Positions 42,101 through 50,916 of a stretch of DNA of 64,000 nt are shown in pieces. The DNA comes from Streptomyces angustmyceticus (GTDB lineage: Bacteria > Actinomycetota > Actinomycetes > Streptomycetales > Streptomycetaceae): positions 4,308,501 to 4,372,500 of the forward strand of contig NZ_CP082945.1 of assembly GCF_019933235.1 (NCBI RefSeq), written 5' to 3'. Numbering within the stretch: the first letter of the stretch is position 1; each line of letters begins with the position of its first letter. The notes below the pieces were generated by a model. That model saw only the letters and a list, made by a program, of their open reading frames with translations. It had not been told where the DNA came from and searched no databases. Both the position numbers and the translations under genes were made by a program.

Positions 42101-43363
42101 TCATGGCCGACCCTGGGCGATCCACGCGTCCAGCAACGCCGTCCGTCCGCACCCCTGGTAGTACCGCAGATGCTCCAGCAAGTGCTGTTCGCGGGTGAAG
42201 AAGTCGGGGGAGGGGCCCAGGAGGTGGGCTCGGCGGCGGTGGAAGGAGAGGGTGGTGGCGATGGTGGTGTATTCGGTGACGGCGCGGGCGGCGGCGGGGC
42301 CCTGGGTGTCGTGGGCCAGGTCGCGGGCCAGGGCGCGGGTTTTGAGGGAGGAGAGGGCGGCGGGTTCGGTGGGGGCGAGCCAGCCGGCGGTGATGTAGGG
42401 GGCGAGGTAGCCGCGCAGGGAGAGCAGTTCCTGGTTGCGGGCCCAGATGGCCAGCCAGGTGAGGGCGAGGAGGACGGGGACCATGAAGAGGCCGTAGACG
42501 GTGAGGAAGCCGAGGTCGCCGAGGGCGGAGGCACCGTTCCAGATGGCGTGCAGGAGGACCGAGGTGAGCAGGCCGAGGAGGGCGAGCGCGATGCGGGCGC
42601 CGCGGCGGCGCGGGTAGCGGGTGGCGGCGATGCCGAAGGCGAGGCCCGTGAGGATCGTGAAGAGCGGGTGGGCGAAGGGGGAGACGATGATGCGGAGGAA
42701 GAAGGTGCCGGCGGTGAGGGAGTCCAGGCCGGAGTGGCCCATCGACTGGTCCTCGCCGAAGGCGTTGCCCAGGTAGAGGATGTTCTCGGTGAAGGCGAAG
42801 CCGGTGGCGGTGATCCCGGCGATGACGATGCCGTCCGTGATGCCGTCGAAGTCGCTGCGGCGGAAGCGGTAGAGGAGGAGGACGGCGGCGGACTTGACCA
42901 CCTCCTCGACGACCGGGGCGATGACCGTGGCGCCCCAGGCCTCGGCCTCGGAGGCGGACGTCGAGGCGATGTTGGCGGCCAGCCAGTCGGTCGCGAAGCC
43001 GTTGGCGAGGAGCGCCACCAAGGTGGCGGCACAGGTGCCCCAGGCGAAGGCGAACGCGAGGTTGCGCCAGGGCTCGGGCGCGATGCGGTCGAGCCAGCAG
43101 AACGCCGCGACCAGGAGCGGTACGGGGAAGACGGCCAGGCCCAGGCCCACCAGGAAGCCTTCGGTGCCGGTCTCCTGGCGGACCATGCCGACGATGATCA
43201 CGCCGGAGAGCGCGAACATCGAGACCAGGGCGACGGCGCGGAGGGTGGTGCTGTGCCAGGGCGCCCAGCGGTGGCGGCGTGCGGCCGCCTCCGCATGCGG
43301 GTGGGATGTGTACGGGGGCGGGACGGGCGCGGACGGCGGGCGCGGCGGCTGGGGCGGGTACAC
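42101..43363 (-). CDS. PrsW-family intramembrane metalloprotease
   Basis: 420 residues from GTG 43363. TAGGGT six bases upstream and no ribosome-binding site suggest a leaderless mRNA. About eight or nine transmembrane helices. PrsW-type conserved sites: APVVEEVVKSAAVLLL (glutamate pair), TGFAFTENILYLG, SPFAHPLFTILTGLAFG and LLHAIWNGAS. The C-terminal 90 residues are cytoplasmic. In Bacillus PrsW starts anti-sigma RsiW proteolysis; here the substrate is unknown, and no anti-sigma gene is adjacent. Confidence 0.9.
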   Translation of the reverse strand: MYPPQPPRPPSAPVPPPYTSHPHAEAAARRHRWAPWHSTTLRAVALVSMFALSGVIIVGMVRQETGTEGFLVGLGLAVFPVPLLVAAFCWLDRIAPEPWRNLAFAFAWGTCAATLVALLANGFATDWLAANIASTSASEAEAWGATVIAPVVEEVVKSAAVLLLYRFRRSDFDGITDGIVIAGITATGFAFTENILYLGNAFGEDQSMGHSGLDSLTAGTFFLRIIVSPFAHPLFTILTGLAFGIAATRYPRRRGARIALALLGLLTSVLLHAIWNGASALGDLGFLTVYGLFMVPVLLALTWLAIWARNQELLSLRGYLAPYITAGWLAPTEPAALSSLKTRALARDLAHDTQGPAAARAVTEYTTIATTLSFHRRRAHLLGPSPDFFTREQHLLEHLRYYQGCGRTALLDAWIAQGRP

Positions 43364-43391
43364 CCGTCGACCCTAACGAGCGGCGGTCGCC

Positions 43392-44324
43392 CTACGCGTC
43401 GCGGCGGCGGAAGAGGAGGTCGTGCACGACATGCCCCTTGTCCAGGCCCTGTCCCTCGAACTTGGTGAGCGGGCGGAAGTCCGGACGCGGCGCATAGCCG
43501 GAGTGGAGGTTCTCCAGCGTCGGCTCGGCGGAGAGGACCTCGAGCATCTGCTCGGCGTACGGCTCCCAGTCGGTCGCGCAGTGGACGAGGGCCCCGGGTG
43601 CGAGCCGGGTGGTCGCCAGCGCGAGGAACTCCGGCTGGATGAGGCGGCGCTTGTGGTGGCGCTTCTTCGGCCAGGGGTCGGGGAAGTAGACGCGCAGGCC
43701 GGCGAGGGAGGCGGGGGCCAGCATCTCGCGCAGCAGGATGATCGCGTCGCCGTTGGCCACCCGGATGTTGGACAGGCCGTTCCGCTCCGCGAGACCGAGC
43801 AGGTTGCCCTGCCCGGGGGTGTGGACGTCGCAGCCGAGGATGCCGGTGCCCGGGTCGGCGGCGGCCATCTGCGCCGTCGCCTCGCCCATGCCGAAGCCGA
43901 TCTCCAGCACGACCGGCAGCCCGTCGAAGAACGCGTCGAGGTCGATCCGGGAGAGCCCGTCGATGTCCAGCCCCCAGGTGGGCCACAGGCGGCGCAGGGC
44001 GTCCGCCTGGCTGGGCGAGACCCGGCTGCGGCGCGGCTGGAACGACCGGATCCGACGCTCGTGATGCGAGCCCGCGGGGTCGGCGGCGGGGCCGGTCCCG
44101 TCGGGGAACATGGGCTCGCCGCGGCGGGGGGTGGCCGCCGAGACGGCCGTGGCCCCGAGGGTGCGGGGTGCCGGCTCGTCGGCTGCGCGGGACGCGGCTC
44201 CCTGGGAGGCGGCTTCCCGGGCAGGTGAGCCCTGGGTACCGGCTTCCGGAGCGCCGGCTTCCGGTGCGTTCGCGTCGGTGGCGTCGGTGGCGTCGGTGGC
44301 GGGGGTGGCGGGATTCTCGGACAC
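43392..44324 (-). CDS. trmB: tRNA (guanine46-N7)-methyltransferase
   Basis: 310 residues. The first 75 are an acidic Ala/Thr/Asp-rich extension encoded in part by a 9-bp repeat (GCGTCGGTG on the + strand). The catalytic part then follows TrmB: LEIGFGMGEATAQMA binds AdoMet, then ILGCDVHTPGQGNL, VYFPDPWPKKRHHKRRLIQ and TDWEPYAEQML, ending TKFEGQGLDKGHVVHDL. It methylates G46 of tRNA. TAGAAT nine bases before the GTG suggests a very short leader. The gap 44325-44652 shows nothing else beyond this promoter. Confidence 0.95.
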   Translation of the reverse strand: MSENPATPATDATDATDANAPEAGAPEAGTQGSPAREAASQGAASRAADEPAPRTLGATAVSAATPRRGEPMFPDGTGPAADPAGSHHERRIRSFQPRRSRVSPSQADALRRLWPTWGLDIDGLSRIDLDAFFDGLPVVLEIGFGMGEATAQMAAADPGTGILGCDVHTPGQGNLLGLAERNGLSNIRVANGDAIILLREMLAPASLAGLRVYFPDPWPKKRHHKRRLIQPEFLALATTRLAPGALVHCATDWEPYAEQMLEVLSAEPTLENLHSGYAPRPDFRPLTKFEGQGLDKGHVVHDLLFRRRDA

Positions 44325-44652
44325 AGTGAGTTGATTCTACGGATGGCGGGCGGCGGAGGGGCCGGGGCGGCGGCTGAGCGCCGGGGGCAGCGGTTAGCGC
44401 CCCGGGGGCGGGCACGGAGCCGGGGTCGGGCTCCGGCGCGGGAAGAGCCGGGACGGAGCGGCGGGCGGCCTCCCGGTTTCCGTGGCTGCACCCGGCGGAC
44501 CGGGCGGGTTCTCCGTGCCCAGCCGGTCGGGCAGGCAGCGCCGGGGCGGGACGGGCCCGCGGTCGGCCTCCCGGCCCCAGCGGCTGTACCCCGCCCGAGC
44601 AACCGACCAGGCGGGCTCCCCCTACCCAGCCCGCCGGTTAGGTTCCCCTCCC

Positions 44653-45864
44653 TCAGTCCCCCACCAGCCCCAGCACGCGTCGTGCCACCTCCCGCCCGAT
44701 GGGCAGGGAAGCCGTCGCGGCCGGGGACGGGGCGTTGAGGACGTGGATCATGCCGGGGGACTGGGCGAAGAGGAAGTCGTCGACGAGGGTGCCGTCGGGG
44801 AGGACGGCCTGGGCGCGGACGCCGGCCGGGGACGGGAGCAGGTCCTCCTCGCGGGCGGCCGGGAGCAGGCGGCGGACCGCGTCGGCGAAGGCGTGCCGGG
44901 ACAGGGAGCGGTGGAGTTCGCCGGCGCCGTAGCGCCAGTGGCGGCGGGCTATCCGCCAGGAGCCGGGGTAGGCGAGGGTGCCGGCCAGCTCGGCGGGGCG
45001 GATCGTGCGCCAGTCGTAGCCCTCGCGGGCCAGGGCGGGGACGGCGTTCGGGCCGATGTGCACGGCGCCGTCGATGCCGCGGGTCAGATGTACGCCGAGG
45101 AAGGGGAAGGCCGGGTCGGGGACGGGGTAGACCAGGCCGCGGACGAGTGCGGCGCGCTCCGGGGCGAGGGTGAAGTACTCGCCGCGGAACGGGACGATCC
45201 GCATGCCCGGGGCGTCGCCGGCCAGCCGGGCGATCCGGTCGCAGTGCAGGCCGGCGCAGTTGACCAGGGCGCGGGCGCGGTGGACCGTGCCGTCGGCGCT
45301 GCGGACCGCCACCCGGCCGGGGCGGCGGCCGATGGTGGTGACCTCGGTGCCGTAGACGATCCGGGTGCCGGCGTCCTCGGCGAGCCGGGCGAAGCGGCGG
45401 GCGACGGCGCCGAAGTCGCAGACGCCGGTCGTGCCGACGTGGATGGCGGCCAGGCCGCGCACCTCGGGTTCGTACTCGGCTATCTGGGCGGGGCCCAGCT
45501 CGCGCACCGGGAGGCCGTGTTCGCGGCCGCGCTGGATCAGGCCGTGCAGCCGCGGCAGCTCGCTGCGGTCCGTGGCGACGATCAGCTTGCCGGTGACCTC
45601 ATGCGGAATATCGTGCTCGGTGCAGAATTTCACCATCTCCGCCGAGCCCTGGAGGGCGAAGCGGGCCTTGAGCGAGCCGGGTGGGTAGTAGATGCCGCTG
45701 TGGATCACACCGCTGTTGCGGCCGGTCTGATGACGGGCCGGACCGGACTCCTTCTCCAGGACCACGACGCGCGTGCCGGGCGCGGCACGCGTGATCGCGT
45801 AAGCCGTAGACAGTCCGACGATGCCGGCACCGATCACCAGCACATCGCAGTCGTACGCCGCCAC
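44653..45864 (-). CDS. lhgO: L-2-hydroxyglutarate oxidase
   Basis: 403 residues from GTG 45864 with GGGGAGG six bases upstream. A DAO-family flavoprotein: CDVLVIGAGIVGLSTAYAI binds FAD, and then HQTGRNSGVIHSGIYYPPGS is the LhgO hallmark. Further on are YEPEVRGLAAIHV, VNCAGLHCDRIARL and a C-terminal FAD contact NAPSPAATASLPIG. It oxidises L-2-hydroxyglutarate to 2-oxoglutarate as metabolite repair, passing electrons to the membrane quinone pool in E. coli. Monocistronic. Confidence 0.93.
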   Translation of the reverse strand: MAAYDCDVLVIGAGIVGLSTAYAITRAAPGTRVVVLEKESGPARHQTGRNSGVIHSGIYYPPGSLKARFALQGSAEMVKFCTEHDIPHEVTGKLIVATDRSELPRLHGLIQRGREHGLPVRELGPAQIAEYEPEVRGLAAIHVGTTGVCDFGAVARRFARLAEDAGTRIVYGTEVTTIGRRPGRVAVRSADGTVHRARALVNCAGLHCDRIARLAGDAPGMRIVPFRGEYFTLAPERAALVRGLVYPVPDPAFPFLGVHLTRGIDGAVHIGPNAVPALAREGYDWRTIRPAELAGTLAYPGSWRIARRHWRYGAGELHRSLSRHAFADAVRRLLPAAREEDLLPSPAGVRAQAVLPDGTLVDDFLFAQSPGMIHVLNAPSPAATASLPIGREVARRVLGLVGD

Positions 45865-46238
45865 TGCACCTCCCCAACCGCATGACCGCAGGCCCGCCCG
45901 TCGCCGCGGACCCGCGCATCATCGCCGACGACGTATCCCATCATGACGGCCGGCACTGACAATGCCGATCGGACAGGCCAGGGAGGCCGGCACGGCGGTC
46001 TCCCGCAGGGCGGCCCGCCGGCGGGCGGTGCGCCGAGACGCTCCCGCACGCACGGTCTGCCCGGACGCTCCGCCCCGTATGCGACCCGCCCGTACGCCCG
46101 TCCGTATGCGCCCCGCTCGTAGGCGACACGTCCACCCGGCCCGTCCGCAGGCGACACGTCGAGACCGCCCGTCCGTACCGCGCCTCCGTACCGCCCGCCC
46201 GAACGGCCCGTCCGCACGCCCCACCCCCACACCCGCCT
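45865..46238. other. Intergenic low-complexity stretch
   Basis: Between lhgO and the next regulator gene. No convincing gene. The second half is built from imperfect CCCGTCCG/CCGTACCG units, and GGCGACACGTC occurs twice (about 46120 and 46150). It has no clear palindrome or terminator. Confidence 0.5.
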
Positions 46239-47687
46239 CTAAGCCGGCGCCGCCAGCAGCGGTCTCGCCCGCTCCCGCAGCTCGACCACCCGGGGTTCGT
46301 CGCCGTACGGCTCCAGGCGGTGCAGCAGGTCACGGACGTACTCGGTGGTGCGGGCGGAGGAGATCCGGCCGGCCACCTCGACCGCGCGGGTGCCCGCCGC
46401 GCAGGCCGCGTCCAGATTGCCGGACTCCAGTTCGGCGACCGCGGAGACGACGAGGCGCAGACCGTGCGAGCGGACGAACTCCTCGGTGGGCCGGGAGAGC
46501 GCCTGCTCGGTGAAGCGGCGGACCTGGCGGGGCAGCCGCAGATCGCGGTAGCACTCGGCGGCGTCGGCGGCGAAGCGCTCGTACGAGTAGAAGTCCAGCC
46601 AGGAGGGGTCGGGGTCGCCGCCGCGGGAGCGCTCCAGCCAGCCCTCGGACGCCTTCAGCGCCACCTCGCAGGCGCGCGCCTCCCCGGCCTTGGCCTGCGC
46701 CCGCGCCTCCACCAGGCGGAAGAAGCTCATCGTGCGGGCCGTCGCCAGGCCGCGGTTGCGCTCCAGGGCGGCCTGGGCGAGGTCGACGCCCTCGTCGGCG
46801 AAGCCCCGGTAGGTCGCCTGGAGGGACATCGAGGCGAGGACATAGCCGCCCAACGGGACGTCGGCGGCGGCCCGGGCGAGCCGCAGCGCCTGGATGTAAT
46901 ACCGCTGCGCCGCCTCCTGCTGGCCCGTGTCGAAGGCCATCCACCCCGCGAGCCGGGTGAGTTCGGAGGTCGCCCCGAAGAGCGCCCGGCCCACCTCGTC
47001 GCTGTAGGAGGCGAGGAGCAACGGGGCGGCGTCCACCCGGAGGCACTCCGGCACCATGGACGAACGCCAGTCGCCGCCGCCGTACTTGGAGTCCCAGCGG
47101 CGCGCGTCCACCGCCGCCTCGCGCAGCTTGCTGACGTCGCTGTGCCCGACGTGCTGCGGAATGCCGCCGTCGCCGGCCGCCGCGGCGTCCTTGTCGCGGG
47201 CCTCGGCGGCCTCGCGCGCCACCGAGCTGTCGGCCGGGGATATCAGCCAACGGGAGGCGGGGGTGGCGTACGCGGTGACGGCGAAGGATCCGGCCAGGCT
47301 CTGCCAGATGCCACCGCCGCCCGCCCGCCGTCCGGCCAGATCGAGGCGGTACAACTCGGTCGCGGAGCGCACCGCGGCACCCACATCGCGGGGGAACGCC
47401 AGGCCGACCTCGGGCGCCGGGTCCGCGTCGGCCAGCCCGATCTCGTGCAGCGGGACCGGCCGGCCGAGCTTGCTGCCGATCGCGGAGGCGATCAGATGGG
47501 GCGCGGCGCCCTGCGGCACCATGCCCTTGGAGACCCACCGCGCCACCGACGTCTTGTCATAGCGAAGCGTCAGTCCGCGCTGCGCACCGAGGTCGTTGAC
47601 CCGGCGTGCCAGTCCGGCATTGCTGATACCCGCGAGGGCGAGAACGGTGCCGAGCTTTTCGTTCGGCCCGCGTATATCCCTGGACAT
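46239..47687 (-). CDS. NsdA-like sporulation-associated regulator with helix-turn-helix and TPR-like repeats
   Basis: 482 residues from ATG 47687 with GAGGGG five bases upstream. The N-terminal region (about 1-80) looks like a divergent helix-turn-helix (LALAGISNAGLARRVNDLGA, then TSVARWVSKGMVPQGAAPHL). The remainder is alpha-helical TPR-like repeats (LTRLAGWMAFDTGQQEAAQR, YYIQALRLARAAADVPLGGY, ARTMSFFRLVEARAQAKAGE). The layout resembles NsdA/NsdB, negative regulators of differentiation in S. coelicolor, and I recall this locus being annotated as sporulation-associated. Ligand and targets unknown. Confidence 0.8.
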   Translation of the reverse strand: MSRDIRGPNEKLGTVLALAGISNAGLARRVNDLGAQRGLTLRYDKTSVARWVSKGMVPQGAAPHLIASAIGSKLGRPVPLHEIGLADADPAPEVGLAFPRDVGAAVRSATELYRLDLAGRRAGGGGIWQSLAGSFAVTAYATPASRWLISPADSSVAREAAEARDKDAAAAGDGGIPQHVGHSDVSKLREAAVDARRWDSKYGGGDWRSSMVPECLRVDAAPLLLASYSDEVGRALFGATSELTRLAGWMAFDTGQQEAAQRYYIQALRLARAAADVPLGGYVLASMSLQATYRGFADEGVDLAQAALERNRGLATARTMSFFRLVEARAQAKAGEARACEVALKASEGWLERSRGGDPDPSWLDFYSYERFAADAAECYRDLRLPRQVRRFTEQALSRPTEEFVRSHGLRLVVSAVAELESGNLDAACAAGTRAVEVAGRISSARTTEYVRDLLHRLEPYGDEPRVVELRERARPLLAAPA

Positions 47688-48501
47688 GCGCACCCCTCGA
47701 CACAGCGACGGCCGCCCCGCTACCCCGGGGCATGCGTCCACCCAGAGTAGTTCGCCGGATCCCGACCGTTAAGGGCCGGTATCCCGGATGGCGAGATTCG
47801 TGTTCAAACAGGGGTACGGGAATTGGCATGTGCTCCGGGTACGTGTGCCCGTGCGCCCGTCCGTGCGCGCTGGCCGCCCGTTATCGGGAGCGCTTCCATG
47901 TCTTCTGCGTGGGTCGGCCCGCTGTACTGGATCCAGTGGGCTGGGGGATACCGTCACCTTCATTCCCCGCGGGTGACGGTCCGGTCCGGGGGGCGCAGCC
48001 CGCTTCCCGGACCGTCGCGCGCACGGCCTCCGGCCGGCCGTGGCACCAGTTGACGCCATGCCCGCATACGTCAACTGGGCTGTGGGGAAAGGACTTTGGC
48101 CGAAAATCGACGGGTGATGATTTCACGCCGCCGCCCGCTCGGGGGTCGCCCGGGGGGCCACACGGGGGGCCTCCCGGGGGCGAAGCGGCGGAGCGCCCGC
48201 GCCCGGTGCGGGGCCCGCCGCGGGACGGCCCGCCCGGCCGTCCCGCCGACGCTCCGCGCCTCGTCCGCTCCGCACCTCGGCGACCCGCCCGCCGGGGACC
48301 ACGACGCCCCCCGCCCGGGCTCGCGGGTGGCCCCGAGCGGGCGTACGCGCCGCGCACGACATGTATACGGGCCCGCTTCTGCGCCTCCTGTGCGCCCCTG
48401 TCATGGCAGCATGGTCGCCACAACAGCCCGGTGACGGCCGGGCATCCGCTGTACGGGGCGGCCGTTGGCCCCGGCGCACGGGGAACTCGGGTGGAGGCGG
48501 C
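47688..48501. other. Large intergenic region upstream of the Asn-synthetase-like gene
   Basis: 814 bases without a convincing gene; short open frames at 47788-47976 and 47823-48053 have poor codon character. It holds a 12-bp palindrome ACTGGATCCAGT (47926-47937), the 33-bp inverted repeat at 48046-48078 and a TGTGGGGAA motif (48081-48089) like those in the array before the SARP gene. Confidence 0.5.
48046..48078. promoter_or_regulatory. 33-bp inverted repeat, 10-bp perfect arms
   Basis: CCAGTTGACG (48046-48055) and CGTCAACTGG (48069-48078) are exact complements with 13 bases between, placing the arm centres about 23 bases (two helical turns) apart. Typical geometry for a dimeric regulator. 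About 420 bases upstream of the Asn-synthetase-like start, and nearer to no other gene. Confidence 0.55.
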
Positions 48502-50586
48502 ATGCGCTGGTTGGTGGGGTGGAGCAGTGCCGCCACGGGGCCGGTGGCCGGTGAGGACCCCCGCGCGGTCCTCCCGGTGGGCGCCCAGCTCCTCTGGGGC
48601 GACCCGGACCCCCTCTGGGCGGTCGGCGACTGGCGGCCGGACGAGGTCCGCGTCGTCCAGGCCGACCCCGAGACCCGGCTCGCCGTCTTCGGTGTCTGCG
48701 GCGCCACCAACGACCAGCTGAAAGTAGGGCTGTTCGCGGCGCGCGGGGGCGCGCTGCGCCACCTGACCGCCTGGCCCGGCAGCTACACCGCCGTCGTCCA
48801 GGTGGGGCGGCGGATCACCGTCACCGGCGACCTGGCCGGCGCCCGCCCCGTCTTCCACACCCCCTGGGCCGGCGGCACCGCCTACGCCACCGCCGCCCTC
48901 CCGCTCGCCGACCTCGTCGAGGCCGCTCTCGACATCGGCCACCTGGCCGCGCTGCTGGCCTGCCCGGACATCCCCGAGGCGCTCGGCGCCGGCACGCCCT
49001 ACGAAGGCGTCCGCCGGATCCCGCCCGGCCACGCCCTGGTGCTGCGCGGCGGCGCCAGCGACATCACCTCCTACGAGCCGACCGCCTCGCTCGCCGTCGC
49101 CGCGCCCCAACTCGCCCCGGAACAAGCCGTGGACGGTGTCCGCGACGCGCTGGTCGAGGCGGTCCGCGCCCGGCTGGCCGTACCCCGGCACGCCCCCGAT
49201 CCGGACGGGTACGACGGCCTCGACCCCGGCCCGGTGCCCGGCATGGGGCCCGCCGAACGGCGCGCGGCGCGCGGGGCGCCGGCCCCCGGCATCGGCGCCG
49301 ACCTCTCCGGAGGCAGCGCCTCCGCGACCCTCGCCCTGCTGGCCGCCGGACTGCCCGGGCGGCCCGGACGGCTGGGCGGCCAGGGCGAACGCCTCCTGGC
49401 GGTCACCTTCAACGACCGCGCCACGGGCGGCGGACGGGCCTACCGCGACGCCGAGTTGGAGCGCGCCCGCACCCTGGCCGACAACCCGCGGCTGCACCAT
49501 GTCGTCGTCGCGGCCGGCGAAGAGGCCCTCCCGTATACGGACCTCGGCACCGGCCCGCTCACGGACGAGCCGGGCCCCTCCCTCACCACCGCCGGCCGCC
49601 ACCGCCGGCGCCTGCTGGCCGGCAGCGCGGACCACTTCGTCGGACACGGCGCGCGCCAGGTCCTCGACGCCCACCCGGCCCGCCTCGCCGACCTGCTCAT
49701 GGACCGCCGCCGGCGGCATCTGCTGCGCCCGGTCACCGCGCTGGCCAGGGCCGACGGCCCCCTCGCCCAGTCCGTCCTCGTCCCGTTCACCGTCTACCGG
49801 GCCGCCCGCAGGCTCGCCCGTACGCCGTACCCGGACGGCCTCGCCGAAACGGCGCGGCGCCTCCTGGAGCGGCGGTTCGCCGACGAGCCGGTGGCGGGCG
49901 GGGCCGTGGACGCCTCGCTGGCCGCGCTCGCCTGGTGCGGGCCGGGGCCCGCGGCGCGCTGGCTCACGGGGGAGGCGCTGGCAGAAGTATCGGTTCGGCT
50001 CGGCGACGCGGCCCACCGCTCGCCCGCCGCCGGCCGCCCCGGGGAGCGGCGGGCCCGCGCCGCCCTCGCCCGCCAGGCCGCCGACCACCGCGTCTTCGAG
50101 CAGGCGGCCGAGGTCCGCAACCAGCGGCTACACGCCCCGTTCCTCGACAACCAGGTGGTGCTCGCCTGCCGCGCCCTGCCGGACACCCTGCGGGTGCAGC
50201 CCGGGGCGCGGGCCGCCGTGCTGCGCTCCGTACTGGCCGGGGCCGGCGTACGGGATCTGCCGCCCGGCTGGGGCGCCACCTCGCAGCTCACCCACGTGGC
50301 CGCGGTGCGCGCCGGGCTGCGCGGCGCCGTCGGTGAGCTGGTGGGGCTCTTCGACGCGCCGCTGCTGGCCGACGCCGGCCTGGTGGAGGCGCGGGTGGTC
50401 CGCAAGGCACTGCGGTCGGCGGCGGAGGGCGCGGCGCTCCCGTTGGACGGGCTGGCCGAGCTGGTCTCCACGGAGCTGTGGCTGCGGCGGCTGGTGACGC
50501 GGCGGGGAACGTGCTGGACGGGGGCGGGCGCGCCGCGCCAGAAGGCGGTCGCGGGCGGCGTGGTGCCCCGCGCGCGGCTGGCGTGA
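48502..50586 (+). CDS. Asparagine-synthetase-like protein with altered ATP motif (macrolactam-cyclase-like)
   Basis: 694 residues from ATG 48502 with GGAGG five bases upstream. It begins MRWLVGWSS, like lasso-peptide macrolactam cyclases of the AsnB family, and has no Cys2, so no glutaminase. A class II amidotransferase-like beta region (about 1-190) is followed by the synthetase domain. There the ATP-pyrophosphatase loop, normally SGGxDS, reads SGGSAS (about residue 268), losing the aspartate. Later segments include HAPFLDNQVVLACRALP and ELWLRRL. No lasso precursor, protease or transporter is adjacent, so it may be a repurposed or inactive member. It is followed by the SARP gene. Confidence 0.75.
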   Translation: MRWLVGWSSAATGPVAGEDPRAVLPVGAQLLWGDPDPLWAVGDWRPDEVRVVQADPETRLAVFGVCGATNDQLKVGLFAARGGALRHLTAWPGSYTAVVQVGRRITVTGDLAGARPVFHTPWAGGTAYATAALPLADLVEAALDIGHLAALLACPDIPEALGAGTPYEGVRRIPPGHALVLRGGASDITSYEPTASLAVAAPQLAPEQAVDGVRDALVEAVRARLAVPRHAPDPDGYDGLDPGPVPGMGPAERRAARGAPAPGIGADLSGGSASATLALLAAGLPGRPGRLGGQGERLLAVTFNDRATGGGRAYRDAELERARTLADNPRLHHVVVAAGEEALPYTDLGTGPLTDEPGPSLTTAGRHRRRLLAGSADHFVGHGARQVLDAHPARLADLLMDRRRRHLLRPVTALARADGPLAQSVLVPFTVYRAARRLARTPYPDGLAETARRLLERRFADEPVAGGAVDASLAALAWCGPGPAARWLTGEALAEVSVRLGDAAHRSPAAGRPGERRARAALARQAADHRVFEQAAEVRNQRLHAPFLDNQVVLACRALPDTLRVQPGARAAVLRSVLAGAGVRDLPPGWGATSQLTHVAAVRAGLRGAVGELVGLFDAPLLADAGLVEARVVRKALRSAAEGAALPLDGLAELVSTELWLRRLVTRRGTCWTGAGAPRQKAVAGGVVPRARLA

Positions 50587-50741
50587 GGGCGGGGCGTCGC
50601 TGTCGTGGGGCGACGTTGATGTGACGTTGAGGTGCGGGCGCTGGGCGGGTGCCGGTAGGTGGCCGTCCGTGGGGCGGCGGTCGCCTCGGCGCGGGCGGGG
50701 AGCGGGGGAGTGGCGCGCGGGAGCCGCTTGTGCGTGGGGGC

Positions 50742-50879
50742 TGTGGGGAACGAGGGCCCGGTCCGAGCGGGGGCTGTGGGCGGCGAAGGGCCGGTTCGCG
50801 CTGGACTGTGGGCAACTGAGGGCCGGCCCGCGCGGGTCTGTGGACAACGAAAAGCCGGGTCGAGCCGGGCTGTGGATAA
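50742..50879. repeat. Five phased direct repeats resembling DnaA boxes
   Basis: Nonamers at 50742 (TGTGGGGAA), 50775 (TGTGGGCGG), 50807 (TGTGGGCAA), 50839 (TGTGGACAA) and 50871 (TGTGGATAA) stand in the same orientation at intervals of 33, 32, 32 and 32 bases, inside a longer imperfect repeat. The fourth is the exact complement of TTGTCCACA, the preferred Streptomyces DnaA box; the fifth of TTATCCACA. The array ends 38 bases before the SARP start codon. Confidence 0.7.
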
Positions 50880-50916
50880 AAAGCGGGGGAGCGGTGTGCG
50901 TCGGGACAATGGCCGG

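Noticed and set aside
47788..48053. Short rightward frames as possible lasso precursor for the cyclase-like protein
   Set aside because: No leader motif, no plausible core beginning with Gly and no ribosome-binding site; codon pattern looks random.
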